A stretch of 26,860 bases of DNA from a virus. The stretch lies in the IMG/VR virus record IMGVR_UViG_3300012964_000051, positions 1 to 26,860 of that record, one strand, 5' to 3'. A program made the position numbers and the translations under genes. Under the pieces are notes generated by a model. That model searched no databases and was not told where the DNA came from. It worked only from the letters and a program-made list of their open reading frames with translations. Of this stretch, positions 14,133 to 19,997 are shown piece by piece. Every line of letters starts with the position of its first letter. Within the stretch, counting starts at the first letter, position 1.

Positions 14133-14154
14133 GGCATCCTCCTTCCAATTTCTG
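14129..14154. repeat. 26-bp direct repeat, copy 1 (stop/SD/start cassette)
   Basis: Identical to 14323-14348. On the - strand it encodes the C-terminal EIGRRMP, the TGA stop, a strong SD (GGAAGGAGG) and a GTG start. Confidence 0.95.
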
Positions 14155-14326
14155 TGCTGTCGCAGTATTCAAAGTCTAGCTCAGAGACTGTAGACTCATC
14201 AACCATTAAAGACCGCTCCCGAGAGACTCTTCTCTGAAATCTCGACTTACCAGATGATAGAGCCGCAAGAACCGCGCCAAACAATGCCGCGATGAGTATC
14301 ACCGCCCAGAATGCTACGTCAGTCAC
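14129..14326 (-). CDS. Small membrane protein, 65 aa
   Basis: GTG 14326 follows the same GGAAGGAGG SD cassette. Residues about 4-23 (VAFWAVILIAALFGAVLAAL) form one transmembrane helix, followed by a cytoplasmic-looking basic segment and an acidic stretch ending EIGRRMP. The last seven residues are identical to the end of the upstream gene because both lie in copies of a 26-bp repeat. The gene lies exactly between the two copies and may have been acquired by duplication. Function unknown. Confidence 0.7.
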   Translation of the reverse strand: MTDVAFWAVILIAALFGAVLAALSSGKSRFQRRVSRERSLMVDESTVSELDFEYCDSTEIGRRMP

Positions 14327-14348
14327 GGCATCCTCCTTCCAATTTCTG
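14323..14348. repeat. 26-bp direct repeat, copy 2
   Basis: Perfect second copy, 194 bp away from the first, with the same role for the preceding gene pair. Confidence 0.95.
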
Positions 14349-14706
14349 CGGCGGCTCGTACGATTGCGCGGCAGGTTGCTGCCGCATGGTTCTTGTGGAC
14401 TATCTCGTAGTCCGGGCCTTGTTCGCTGTCTGGATACTCATAGAGCTGGTGCCCCTCGCATTCGTCAACCACCCACTGAACCAGTATTGATGCATCGTTC
14501 ACTTCAACGCGAAGTCGCAGATCCACGGCAAGCCGCAACGCAGCATCATTACTGCACAGAGGATTCCATGTAACGTGACCTCCTTTGGGAAGGAAGAACC
14601 CAAGGCGCATACTGCCATCATCCTTCGCGTGTGCGCCTATATAGTAGTCGACAGCATACCCAGCAGCCTTCGCGGCCAGCTCCAACAGTTCCTTGTCCGT
14701 AGTCAT
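14323..14706 (-). CDS. DUF2591-like phage protein, 127 aa
   Basis: ATG 14706 (MTTDKELLELAAKAAGYAVD) overlaps the DnaJ stop as ATGA; the longer reading at 14730 is unlikely. The pattern ELLELAAKAAG...WNPLCSNDAALRLAVDLRL...V resembles a small-protein family common in Burkholderiales and other proteobacterial phages (DUF2591-type), of unknown function. The last seven residues EIGRRMP lie in the 26-bp repeat. The neighbours suggest an accessory role in the primase-ligase unit. Confidence 0.7.
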   Translation of the reverse strand: MTTDKELLELAAKAAGYAVDYYIGAHAKDDGSMRLGFFLPKGGHVTWNPLCSNDAALRLAVDLRLRVEVNDASILVQWVVDECEGHQLYEYPDSEQGPDYEIVHKNHAAATCRAIVRAAAEIGRRMP

Positions 14707-15074
14707 ACAATCACCCCCGCTCCGTGGCACTCACCGCACGCCGTCTCTGTGACCTTGTTGAACCCTTTCTGCTTGCTAGCGTACCCGCGCCCCTTGCACG
14801 CCGCGCACGGCTTCCCGTTGAGCTCAAGCACGTAGCGGTCGCGCCGCGTGGTGAGTTCGTGGTGCGCTGCATTCACCCGCGCCATCAGGTCTGTCGCGTC
14901 CTTCGTGCAGCAGACGTCGGGGTGTACGTACAGGGCGAGGTCACGGCGAGCACGGCTAACGTCTATCTGCGGGCTGTCGCGATGCACGCCCAACAGGTGG
15001 AAGGCGTGCTTGGCTTCCATGATCCGCCTGCGGATTGCTGTAATGCTCTTTTCTGCGATACGTCGCTCTTTCAT
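14703..15074 (-). CDS. Mini-DnaJ: J domain plus one zinc-finger pair, 123 aa
   Basis: Residues about 22-75 form a J domain with HPD at 51-53 (LALYVHPDVCC), the motif that stimulates DnaK ATPase. After a short linker come two CxxCxGxG motifs, CAACKGRG (90-97) and CGECHGAG (113-120), half of the four found in full DnaJ. No glycine-rich region or C-terminal substrate domain follows. It could recruit host DnaK for replication or assembly, as known for lambda P-type uses of host chaperones, but that is inference. ATG 15074 has AAGGAG. Confidence 0.85.
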   Translation of the reverse strand: MKERRIAEKSITAIRRRIMEAKHAFHLLGVHRDSPQIDVSRARRDLALYVHPDVCCTKDATDLMARVNAAHHELTTRRDRYVLELNGKPCAACKGRGYASKQKGFNKVTETACGECHGAGVIV

Positions 15075-15075
15075 G

Positions 15076-15333
15076 TCAGCTCCTTGTTATCTCTGCAAGT
15101 AGGCGCTTCCGCAGTGCGTGGTCGGTTTCTCCGTGTCTGCGGATTACTGCGGGCGACACCGCCATGCGGCCCAGTCTGTCCAGTTCAGCACCGCTGTAGA
15201 CGTGTGCAGAGACACGACTGTACGCCTCCGCCTGAAGTATCCGTTCATTGTCTTCACGCGTGCGGTATCCTCCACTCACACCGGCTACGACAGCCGCGCC
15301 ACCAAGTGTCTTCAGGAAGTCTCGTCTGTTCAT
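15076..15333 (-). CDS. Small protein with a Tat-type signal sequence, 85 aa
   Basis: The N-terminus MNRRDFLKTLGGAAVVAGVS fits the twin-arginine pattern R-R-x-F-L-K with a mild hydrophobic core, as in Tat signal peptides. The rest (LDRLGRMAVSPAVIRRHGET, then DHALRKRLLAEITRS) resembles a small domain seen in phage proteins (G-E-T-D-x-x-L-R-x-R-L). Export would be unusual for a gene between replication genes; a mimic of the signal or a membrane peptide is another reading. The ATG overlaps the previous stop (ATGA). Confidence 0.65.
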   Translation of the reverse strand: MNRRDFLKTLGGAAVVAGVSGGYRTREDNERILQAEAYSRVSAHVYSGAELDRLGRMAVSPAVIRRHGETDHALRKRLLAEITRS

Positions 15334-15500
15334 GGATGCACCTTCTTCGCTTGGATGGGCGTCCGTGCATCGCGATGCAGAATGCGCGTCTTCGCCTCGG
15401 CCATTGCGCGATTTACATCCCAGTTAGGATTTTCTTTGAGCAACTTCGCTGCGAGAGCGTTAACTCCAGGACGCCGAATTTCGCTAGTCTCGTCTATCAT
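15330..15500 (-). CDS. Small hypothetical protein, 56 aa
   Basis: ATG 15500 has AGGAG six bases upstream, inside the primase stop (TTTTAGGAGATAGAC). The product starts MIDETSEIRRPGVNALAAKL and ends IQAKKVHP, with a helical KENPNWDVNRAMAEAKTRI. Its TGA overlaps the next ATG. No family recognised; coupling on both sides supports it. Confidence 0.65.
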   Translation of the reverse strand: MIDETSEIRRPGVNALAAKLLKENPNWDVNRAMAEAKTRILHRDARTPIQAKKVHP

Positions 15501-15509
15501 GTCTATCTC

Positions 15510-17534
15510 CTAAAATTTCTTCTTCGCCGCAAGTGCGCGGCACTCTGCGTAGTGTACGCCCGCATCCTTCACCGACGCCTTCAACCACTGCTCGCGGTTG
15601 CGCACCGCGTATAGTCGGTAGCTCCGACCGTCGTGCGTGGGGATCGGTGCCTTGCTGTTCGCCGCCTTGCGGAACCCTGCGCGCTTGAGCTCCCGCGCCA
15701 GTGCGTTCGGGCTGGCACGCTTGTCGCCCAGCGGATCGTAGATCGCATGCAGCTCCTCCGCTGTGGCTAGGTCACCGCGCAGCTTCGCGCCCAGTACCGC
15801 ATCCGGCGTGTCCTTCAACCGCGCAACCCATGTGCCGAGCTCGCTCTTGCCGATGTGGGTCATTTCCTTCTTGGACTCGGTCACCAGTGCGGGCGCTTGC
15901 GGGTCGAAGTCGCCGAGGTCCAGGTTCAATAGATGATAGAACAGGGCGCTCTGCCCTTCCTTACCGCCTATCCACGCCAGCAGCTTGTCACGCAGTGCGA
16001 TAGGCAGATGGCCTGCGGTCACTTCGTGAATGAAGAAGCGGCGGTCACCGTCGTCGAGGTAGAATGCGTCAGGGTCGTTGGAGGTAAAGTAATAGTTGAT
16101 ACAGTCTGGGATTGTGTAGCTGCGAATATACTTTGGATCGATGCGCAGTGATTTCTGCGTGACCATCGTCTTGAACATATTGGACATCTTCCGGTTGTCG
16201 TGGCCGGTGATGTCGTCCGCGAGAACGAACTGCTTGTTCTCCGCCCACTCAAAGCGCGGTGACTGCAAGTCTGCGTCCTTCACCTCCGCCGCGTTCTCCC
16301 CGTACATGCGCATCAACGTATGGCCGCACAGTGTTTTCCCCGTTCCCTGCCCTACACCCCAGATCACCGCCGCCGACGCCATCTTCACTCCCGGATGCTG
16401 TATGGGGTATGCACACCAACGTTCGAACCACTGCTTGGAAGCGGGCTTGCTGCCGGTGAACAGATGGTCTAGCAGCGCAGTCCACAGGCTGACGTCGCCC
16501 TTGCTTGCGCACTCCACGCCCCAGCCGTTCCACATGTTGAGCTCGCCGCCTTCTGTGATGCGCTCTTTTCCCGGTGCGTAGGTGCTGCTCGCCACCTCTG
16601 CGCGGTGCTCCCACGCCAGCCACAGCTTCGCGGCGGACTTGCGCACCAGCTTCATCCCGCCTTCTTTGTCGAACGCAGGTACTTCTATCCATCGGTTGGA
16701 GTACGCGGCTGCGGTGAATATGTTCGGGGAGATGTAGCGCACCAAGTCATACGAGTAGATCGCGTCCAGTGCTTTGTTATACACAATCTCCTGATTGAAG
16801 GCGTGCAACTCCTTGCTCATTTCGTACTTGAATGCGGAGGCGAGTATGTTCCGGTGGAACGCCCTGTTCGCCTTGACTGGGTCCGTGTAGCGCAGCAGGT
16901 AGTCGTCGATACCTATCTTGCCCTTCCCCTTGCGCGGTATGCGGGCAATCATTACGCTGGCACCACGTTCTATCAGGCGCTTCGCCAGCGTGGCCTCGGC
17001 CATGATAATGTCGGGGTTTGTTACCGCATCGCTGTCAAAGCATATGTATATAAGTCGATCCTTTAAACTGATCTCGTCGAACACTGGTAACAGCGCAGCC
17101 TCTGCGCGCTTGGACATAAAGCACCACACGCCGCCGAGGCCCATCGTTGGTCCCACGATCCGTGTGGCGATGGCTGCCTTCTTTTCTCCCTCGGTGATGA
17201 TCAGCGGCTGCGCGCTCTTGAATACTTCCTGCCAATTGCAATACGGAGCCATATAGACTTCATTGACTGAGGCTGGCGGTTGTGCGTAGCGCAGAGGCTT
17301 CTTACCGCTGAGCGCAGAGAATCCTGTTGCTGTGTTCTCTACGTAGCGTACGCGGTAGAACTTGGTCTTCTTGCCCGCGCTGTTGAAATATGGAATTGTA
17401 TAGCCCGCGAACGCCGGTTTAAGACCGTGGTCCTTGGTGCTTAGTTGCAGCGTCTTTGCATCTTCTTCAGTTAGCCCGCTGCGTGCTAGGTCTTCTAGCA
17501 TTGCCGCGCGAACTTGTGTTGGTGTCATTGACAT
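15510..17534 (-). CDS. Primase-helicase (DUF3854 TOPRIM plus D5/DUF5906-type helicase), 674 aa
   Basis: The N-terminal third holds a DUF3854 TOPRIM-like domain: PLIITEGEKKAA (catalytic Glu about 115) and IYICFDSDA (D-x-D about 167-169), then GIDDYL. The C-terminal half is an SF3/D5-like ATPase: VIWGVGQGTGKTL (Walker A about 395-401), FVLADD (Walker B about 436-441) and YYFTSNDPDAF, matching DUF5906-type motors. Together they prime and unwind DNA at the replication fork. ATG 17534 follows a 145-base leader containing a strong predicted pseudoknot; no strong SD is seen (GGGAAA only), so translation may depend on leader structure. Ends in TAG. Confidence 0.9.
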   Translation of the reverse strand: MSMTPTQVRAAMLEDLARSGLTEEDAKTLQLSTKDHGLKPAFAGYTIPYFNSAGKKTKFYRVRYVENTATGFSALSGKKPLRYAQPPASVNEVYMAPYCNWQEVFKSAQPLIITEGEKKAAIATRIVGPTMGLGGVWCFMSKRAEAALLPVFDEISLKDRLIYICFDSDAVTNPDIIMAEATLAKRLIERGASVMIARIPRKGKGKIGIDDYLLRYTDPVKANRAFHRNILASAFKYEMSKELHAFNQEIVYNKALDAIYSYDLVRYISPNIFTAAAYSNRWIEVPAFDKEGGMKLVRKSAAKLWLAWEHRAEVASSTYAPGKERITEGGELNMWNGWGVECASKGDVSLWTALLDHLFTGSKPASKQWFERWCAYPIQHPGVKMASAAVIWGVGQGTGKTLCGHTLMRMYGENAAEVKDADLQSPRFEWAENKQFVLADDITGHDNRKMSNMFKTMVTQKSLRIDPKYIRSYTIPDCINYYFTSNDPDAFYLDDGDRRFFIHEVTAGHLPIALRDKLLAWIGGKEGQSALFYHLLNLDLGDFDPQAPALVTESKKEMTHIGKSELGTWVARLKDTPDAVLGAKLRGDLATAEELHAIYDPLGDKRASPNALARELKRAGFRKAANSKAPIPTHDGRSYRLYAVRNREQWLKASVKDAGVHYAECRALAAKKKF

Positions 17535-17576
17535 GTGGTTTCCCGTGCATTACTTATATAGTGTCTGGTTGCTTGC

Positions 17577-17679
17577 GTAGCTCCGGCGCAAGGTTGCAAC
17601 AGGTGGGCAGTGTGGCGCTATTGGCGGAGGAGCTACCCAGACCACACAGGCAGCGCCAAGCACCGCCCACCCATGCAAC
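17577..17679 (-). promoter_or_regulatory. Pseudoknotted leader of the primase operon
   Basis: In the - strand transcript a hairpin is formed by arms 17652-17679 and 17593-17619: 6+7+3+7 base pairs with small bulges. Its loop contains GTAGCTCC (17629-17636), which is the exact complement of GGAGCTAC (17577-17584) just 3' of the hairpin, giving an H-type pseudoknot. The hairpin starts about at the predicted transcription start. GGAGCTAC looks like the SD-plus-spacer used elsewhere in this genome, so the fold could affect ribosome access. Confidence 0.6.
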
Positions 17680-17686
17680 GCTATGC

Positions 17687-17719
17687 ATAATACAGTCCGA
17701 CTTAAACATTGCAAGTGAC
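17687..17719 (-). promoter_or_regulatory. Promoter of the primase operon with GTCACTTGC box
   Basis: On the - strand GTCACTTGC overlaps -35 TTGCAA; 16-base spacer; -10 TATTAT. Transcription would start near 17680, giving a ~145-base leader before the primase ATG. Confidence 0.65.
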
Positions 17720-17721
17720 GC

Positions 17722-17973
17722 TTAAATTTTGAGCATCTTGCTGAGCATCAGCGGGCAGCGGCTCCAGCTTGCGCAGGAACTTCGCGGGATGTCCGCATCT
17801 TTGTACGGGTAGCCCGCCAAGTACACCAGCGCATCGATTGTGAACATGCCGCAGTCGTCGCAGTACAGTAGGTCGGGTGGATCTACGTGCGCAACGGTGA
17901 ACACAGAGCCCATGCGCTTCTCCGTTCCGCACGCGCAGTTACCGACCACCATTACTTGATCGCCTTGTTTCAT
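17722..17973 (-). CDS. Small Cys-rich zinc-binding protein, 83 aa
   Basis: Cysteines at NCACGTE and LLYCDDCGMF plus later single cysteines suggest a zinc site. It starts MKQGDQVMVVGNCACGTEKR and includes SVFTVAHVDPPDLLYC, a strand-rich layout as in small phage metal-binding proteins. ATG 17973 has GAGAAG six bases upstream and overlaps the previous TGA. Its stop (TAA 17722-17724) is immediately followed by the primase promoter. Confidence 0.7.
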   Translation of the reverse strand: MKQGDQVMVVGNCACGTEKRMGSVFTVAHVDPPDLLYCDDCGMFTIDALVYLAGYPYKDADIPRSSCASWSRCPLMLSKMLKI

Positions 17974-18218
17974 TTCGTTCTTCTCTGTTTCTCCGCCTCA
18001 AGCGTGCTGAGTCTCCAATACAGCTTCTTACCGCACTGCACGGTCACGATCAGGTCTGGCTCTGGGAACCTGCCTCGACTGATTGCGCCGTGCAGCGAGT
18101 TCGTGCTTTTGTATCCGAACATCTCAGCGACTTCGGTGACGGAGCGCGTGGGTTCTCCGTTGATCTTGGCATGGTGCGGCCAATTGCTGCCGTGCGGAAG
18201 GTTAATGTCGTGGATCAT
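17970..18218 (-). CDS. Helix-turn-helix DNA-binding protein, 82 aa
   Basis: Residues 25-60 (TRSVTEVAEMFGYKSTNSLH, then AISRGRFPEPD) resemble an AlpA/excisionase-type winged helix-turn-helix, with KKLYWRLSTLEAEKQRR as the following wing/helix. It may regulate the early operons and could be a candidate reader of the GTC[A/G]CTTG boxes, though that is inference. ATG 18218 and TGA overlap neighbours in ATGA fashion. Confidence 0.65.
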   Translation of the reverse strand: MIHDINLPHGSNWPHHAKINGEPTRSVTEVAEMFGYKSTNSLHGAISRGRFPEPDLIVTVQCGKKLYWRLSTLEAEKQRRTK

Positions 18219-18493
18219 GCTGGTCTCGTTCGCAGAATAGCCAGTCCACGCAGTTGATCTGGTGTTAGTACATCCAATTCAACTACTGCGTGGTCTAGAA
18301 CTACTGAACTACGTTCGTCGGCTATTCGGCACATGCTTGCCAAGTACTCCGGTGACACGATGCGCAGGTCTTGGCGGTTCAGGCGGCGGGCCAGTACGCG
18401 GGCGTAGTCAAGCTGTCCATTCGGCCACACGTACACAGCGTTCGGCGGAGCTTGAAGCATCTGGCGGGTGGTTTCTCCTGATCCGCGAGTCAT
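18215..18493 (-). CDS. Small protein with degenerate P-loop, 92 aa
   Basis: The start MTRGSGETTRQMLQAPPNAV resembles the opening of P-loop proteins (RGSGKTTR), but the key Lys is Glu, so ATP binding is doubtful. VYVWPNGQLDYARVLARR and SSVVLDHAVVE follow the strand layout of such small phage P-loop-like proteins. It is the second gene of the first leftward unit, coupled both sides. Function unknown. Confidence 0.6.
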   Translation of the reverse strand: MTRGSGETTRQMLQAPPNAVYVWPNGQLDYARVLARRLNRQDLRIVSPEYLASMCRIADERSSVVLDHAVVELDVLTPDQLRGLAILRTRPA

Positions 18494-18831
18494 GATGGCG
18501 TGTATCCTGCGTATTCAAACGTCTTCTTAAGGATAGCGCGACACTTGGTTTTCGCCGCTGCAATGTCGTCCCACGCTTGCAGCTTGCGCGCGGCGTGTGC
18601 GTCCCATATGTCATTGATCTTGTCCATCGTGGCGCGGTACGTGATGGCTTCGGCGCGATATTGCACCCACACTTCGCGAACCTGCATCTGCGCATTCTGC
18701 GATGATTTGCGCAGCGTTTCTTTGATCGCCGCGATTTCCTTGTTCATGGTTGGTCGTGCTTCGGCGCGCTCTCTACGAAACTCTTCCGCCGCTTTTTCTA
18801 TGTTCTTTGGCGATACTTTTTTGGTAGTCAT
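18490..18831 (-). CDS. Coiled-coil helical protein, 113 aa
   Basis: ATG 18831 (MTTKKVSPKNIEKAAEEFRR) has AAGGAG nine bases upstream. Almost the whole sequence is charged and helical, with RRERAEARPTMNKEIAAIKE and WDDIAAAKTKCRAILKK. No family recognised. It is the first gene of the leftward early region, directly after the promoter at 18870-18900, so it may be expressed very early. Confidence 0.7.
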   Translation of the reverse strand: MTTKKVSPKNIEKAAEEFRRERAEARPTMNKEIAAIKETLRKSSQNAQMQVREVWVQYRAEAITYRATMDKINDIWDAHAARKLQAWDDIAAAKTKCRAILKKTFEYAGYTPS

Positions 18832-18869
18832 GGTTCTAGGCTCCTTAGGTTGTTGAGGTTGGAGTAAGC

Positions 18870-18900
18870 ATTCTACCGGCGTTTTTACAAAATACAAGCG
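18870..18900 (-). promoter_or_regulatory. First leftward promoter with GTCGCTTGT box
   Basis: On the - strand GTCGCTTGT overlaps -35 TTGTAT; 16-base spacer; -10 TAGAAT. It drives the four small genes 18831-17722. Confidence 0.6.
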
Positions 18901-19298
18901 ACGCGGGGTAGTGGGTGGGTGGCTACTGTGTAGCACGGTGCGCACGGCTAAATTCAACAATCTGTGACCACATGCTTCAAATAATCTGAAGTGACTCGTC
19001 ATCATAAACACGAGCGCCTCTAATAACGGCGGGACTTTCGACGACGTATATTAGGGTTTTCAAATATACACATTATTGAGGTCTGACCTTTTATATATTT
19101 ACTCTACTTATTATATGTAGTGGCCTACCCTACTGCGTATTTACTACTATATATACTACTATTTATATTCTATAAATATTGAAGTAGTGAAGTAATAATC
19201 GCTGAAAGCCAATAACAACAGGACTTTCAGCGACTTTCACATCTTCAAATAAGCTGAATAAAGCTGAACTATATTGAAAACACCGCAATCTCGGAGCG

Positions 19299-19321
19299 TT
19301 GCGCCGCCGCTTGTGTAGAAT
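19299..19321 (+). promoter_or_regulatory. Possible rightward promoter before the Q-like gene
   Basis: CTTGTGTAGAATGC repeats the -10 context of the 19.74 kb promoter (CTTATGTAGAATTGC), but no -35 lies at the right distance; TTGCGC at 19299 is only 11 bases away. It may need an activator. Confidence 0.3.
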
Positions 19322-19357
19322 GCCTGCCATCAGCGTGCGTAAGAGGAGACGACGAAG

Positions 19358-19714
19358 ATGAAACTATGCAGCGTGGAGATGGAAGATGTTCTGCGTAACT
19401 GGGCGCGATGGGCGTGTGGTTCCGCAGGAGGCCCAGAGCACCGACTTAGTTCTCTTGAGGGAAGATACATAGTTCCCGACAATGAAGAGGATGTACGAAA
19501 GAGAAATTACAATCCAGTTGACAACGCATCCGCCGAACGAATAGAGAAGATAGTCCGTTCTCTTGAATCGCGCAAGAAGAAACTCATCAAGCACTATTAC
19601 ATCCACCGATCAAATCCAAATCACGTCTGCCGCCGCATGCGAATATCGCACACTACGTACGAGCTGGAACTGCTTTCCGCCCACAGCTACATCGCGCACA
19701 TTTACATGGCGTAG
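19358..19714 (+). CDS. Q-like late antiterminator / sigma70-region-4-like regulator, 118 aa
   Basis: ATG 19358 has GAGGAG nine bases upstream. The product begins with a tryptophan-rich segment (VLRNWARWACGSAGGPEHR) and then has AERIEKIVRSLESRKKKLIK, HYYIHRSNPNHVCRRMRISH and TTYELELLSAHSYI, the layout of phage antitermination Q-type and ArpU/sigma-like helix-turn-helix proteins (conserved W near the start, then A-E-R-x-x-x-x-V-x-x-L, a CRRL-x-IS turn and a final helix). It directly precedes the late genes and a promoter, as Q does in lambda-like phages. The family assignment is by layout, not by a diagnostic motif. Stop TAG overlaps the next promoter box. Confidence 0.65.
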   Translation: MKLCSVEMEDVLRNWARWACGSAGGPEHRLSSLEGRYIVPDNEEDVRKRNYNPVDNASAERIEKIVRSLESRKKKLIKHYYIHRSNPNHVCRRMRISHTTYELELLSAHSYIAHIYMA

Positions 19715-19746
19715 TCACTTGCTTTTTTAACTGGCTTATGTAGAAT
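19714..19746 (+). promoter_or_regulatory. Late promoter with GTCACTTGC box
   Basis: GTCACTTGC (19714-19722) overlaps -35 TTGCTT; 16-base spacer; -10 TAGAAT (19741-19746). It points at the terminase operon and would place the long stem-loop in the leader. Confidence 0.6.
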
Positions 19747-19753
19747 TGCACGC

Positions 19754-19876
19754 ACAATTCAACCTTTCCTGTCAGTTCATGGACAGTGCGTTCATCGCCG
19801 GTCACGGTGGCTCGACTGCCTCCAAGAATCAGCAAGTCTGCTGTTTATGAACTGAACCCACAGACAATTCAACCTT
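19754..19876 (+). repeat. Direct repeat ACAATTCAACCTT in the terminase leader
   Basis: Two 13-base copies at 19754-19766 and 19864-19876, 110 bases apart. The second copy is inside the loop of the long stem-loop. The sequence between also repeats CTGTC...GACAG hairpins. Confidence 0.7.
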
Positions 19877-19939
19877 CTCCTCACGTTCTGTCTTCATAGA
19901 CAGCAGACTTGCTGATTCTCAGTGGCGATGATGCACTGT
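19783..19939 (+). promoter_or_regulatory. ~157-nt long stem-loop upstream of terminase
   Basis: Inner stem: 19825-19851 pairs with 19893-19919 over 27 positions, all Watson-Crick except one T-G. Outer stem: 19792-19799 with 19924-19931 (8 bp), then 19783-19789 with 19933-19939 (7 bp). Top helix: 19860-19864 with 19887-19891 (5 bp). No T-run follows, so it is not a simple terminator. It starts about 35 bases after the predicted late promoter and ends 58 bases before the TerS start. Confidence 0.8.
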
Positions 19940-19997
19940 GCGGAGCAGCAGAAATTCTGTTTGACAGAATCGATCACTCATCCGGAGAAGTGCAATC

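Larger units (their letters stand above)
18832..19357. other. Divergent AT-rich intergenic region, candidate replication origin
   Basis: No gene is seen. It separates the leftward and rightward halves. It has a leftward promoter (18870-18900), an AT-rich core at about 19075-19200 with TATATA/ACTACTAT repeats, a perfect inverted repeat CGCTGAAAG/CTTTCAGCG at 19200-19208 and 19224-19232, repeated GGACTTTC (19032, 19221), and CTTCAAATAA[T/G]CTGAA at 18975-18990 and 19243-19258 (15 of 16 identical). These are the usual ingredients of a phage origin, but function is inferred. Confidence 0.5.

Noticed and set aside
14724-15614. Rightward ORF of 296 codons
   Set aside because: It crosses five leftward genes that have SDs, families and coupling; no recognisable domain in the rightward product.
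19715-19997. tRNA gene in the terminase leader
   Set aside because: CTGTC...GACAG hairpins resemble an anticodon arm, but there is no acceptor stem, no TTC-type T-arm and the loops have the wrong length.
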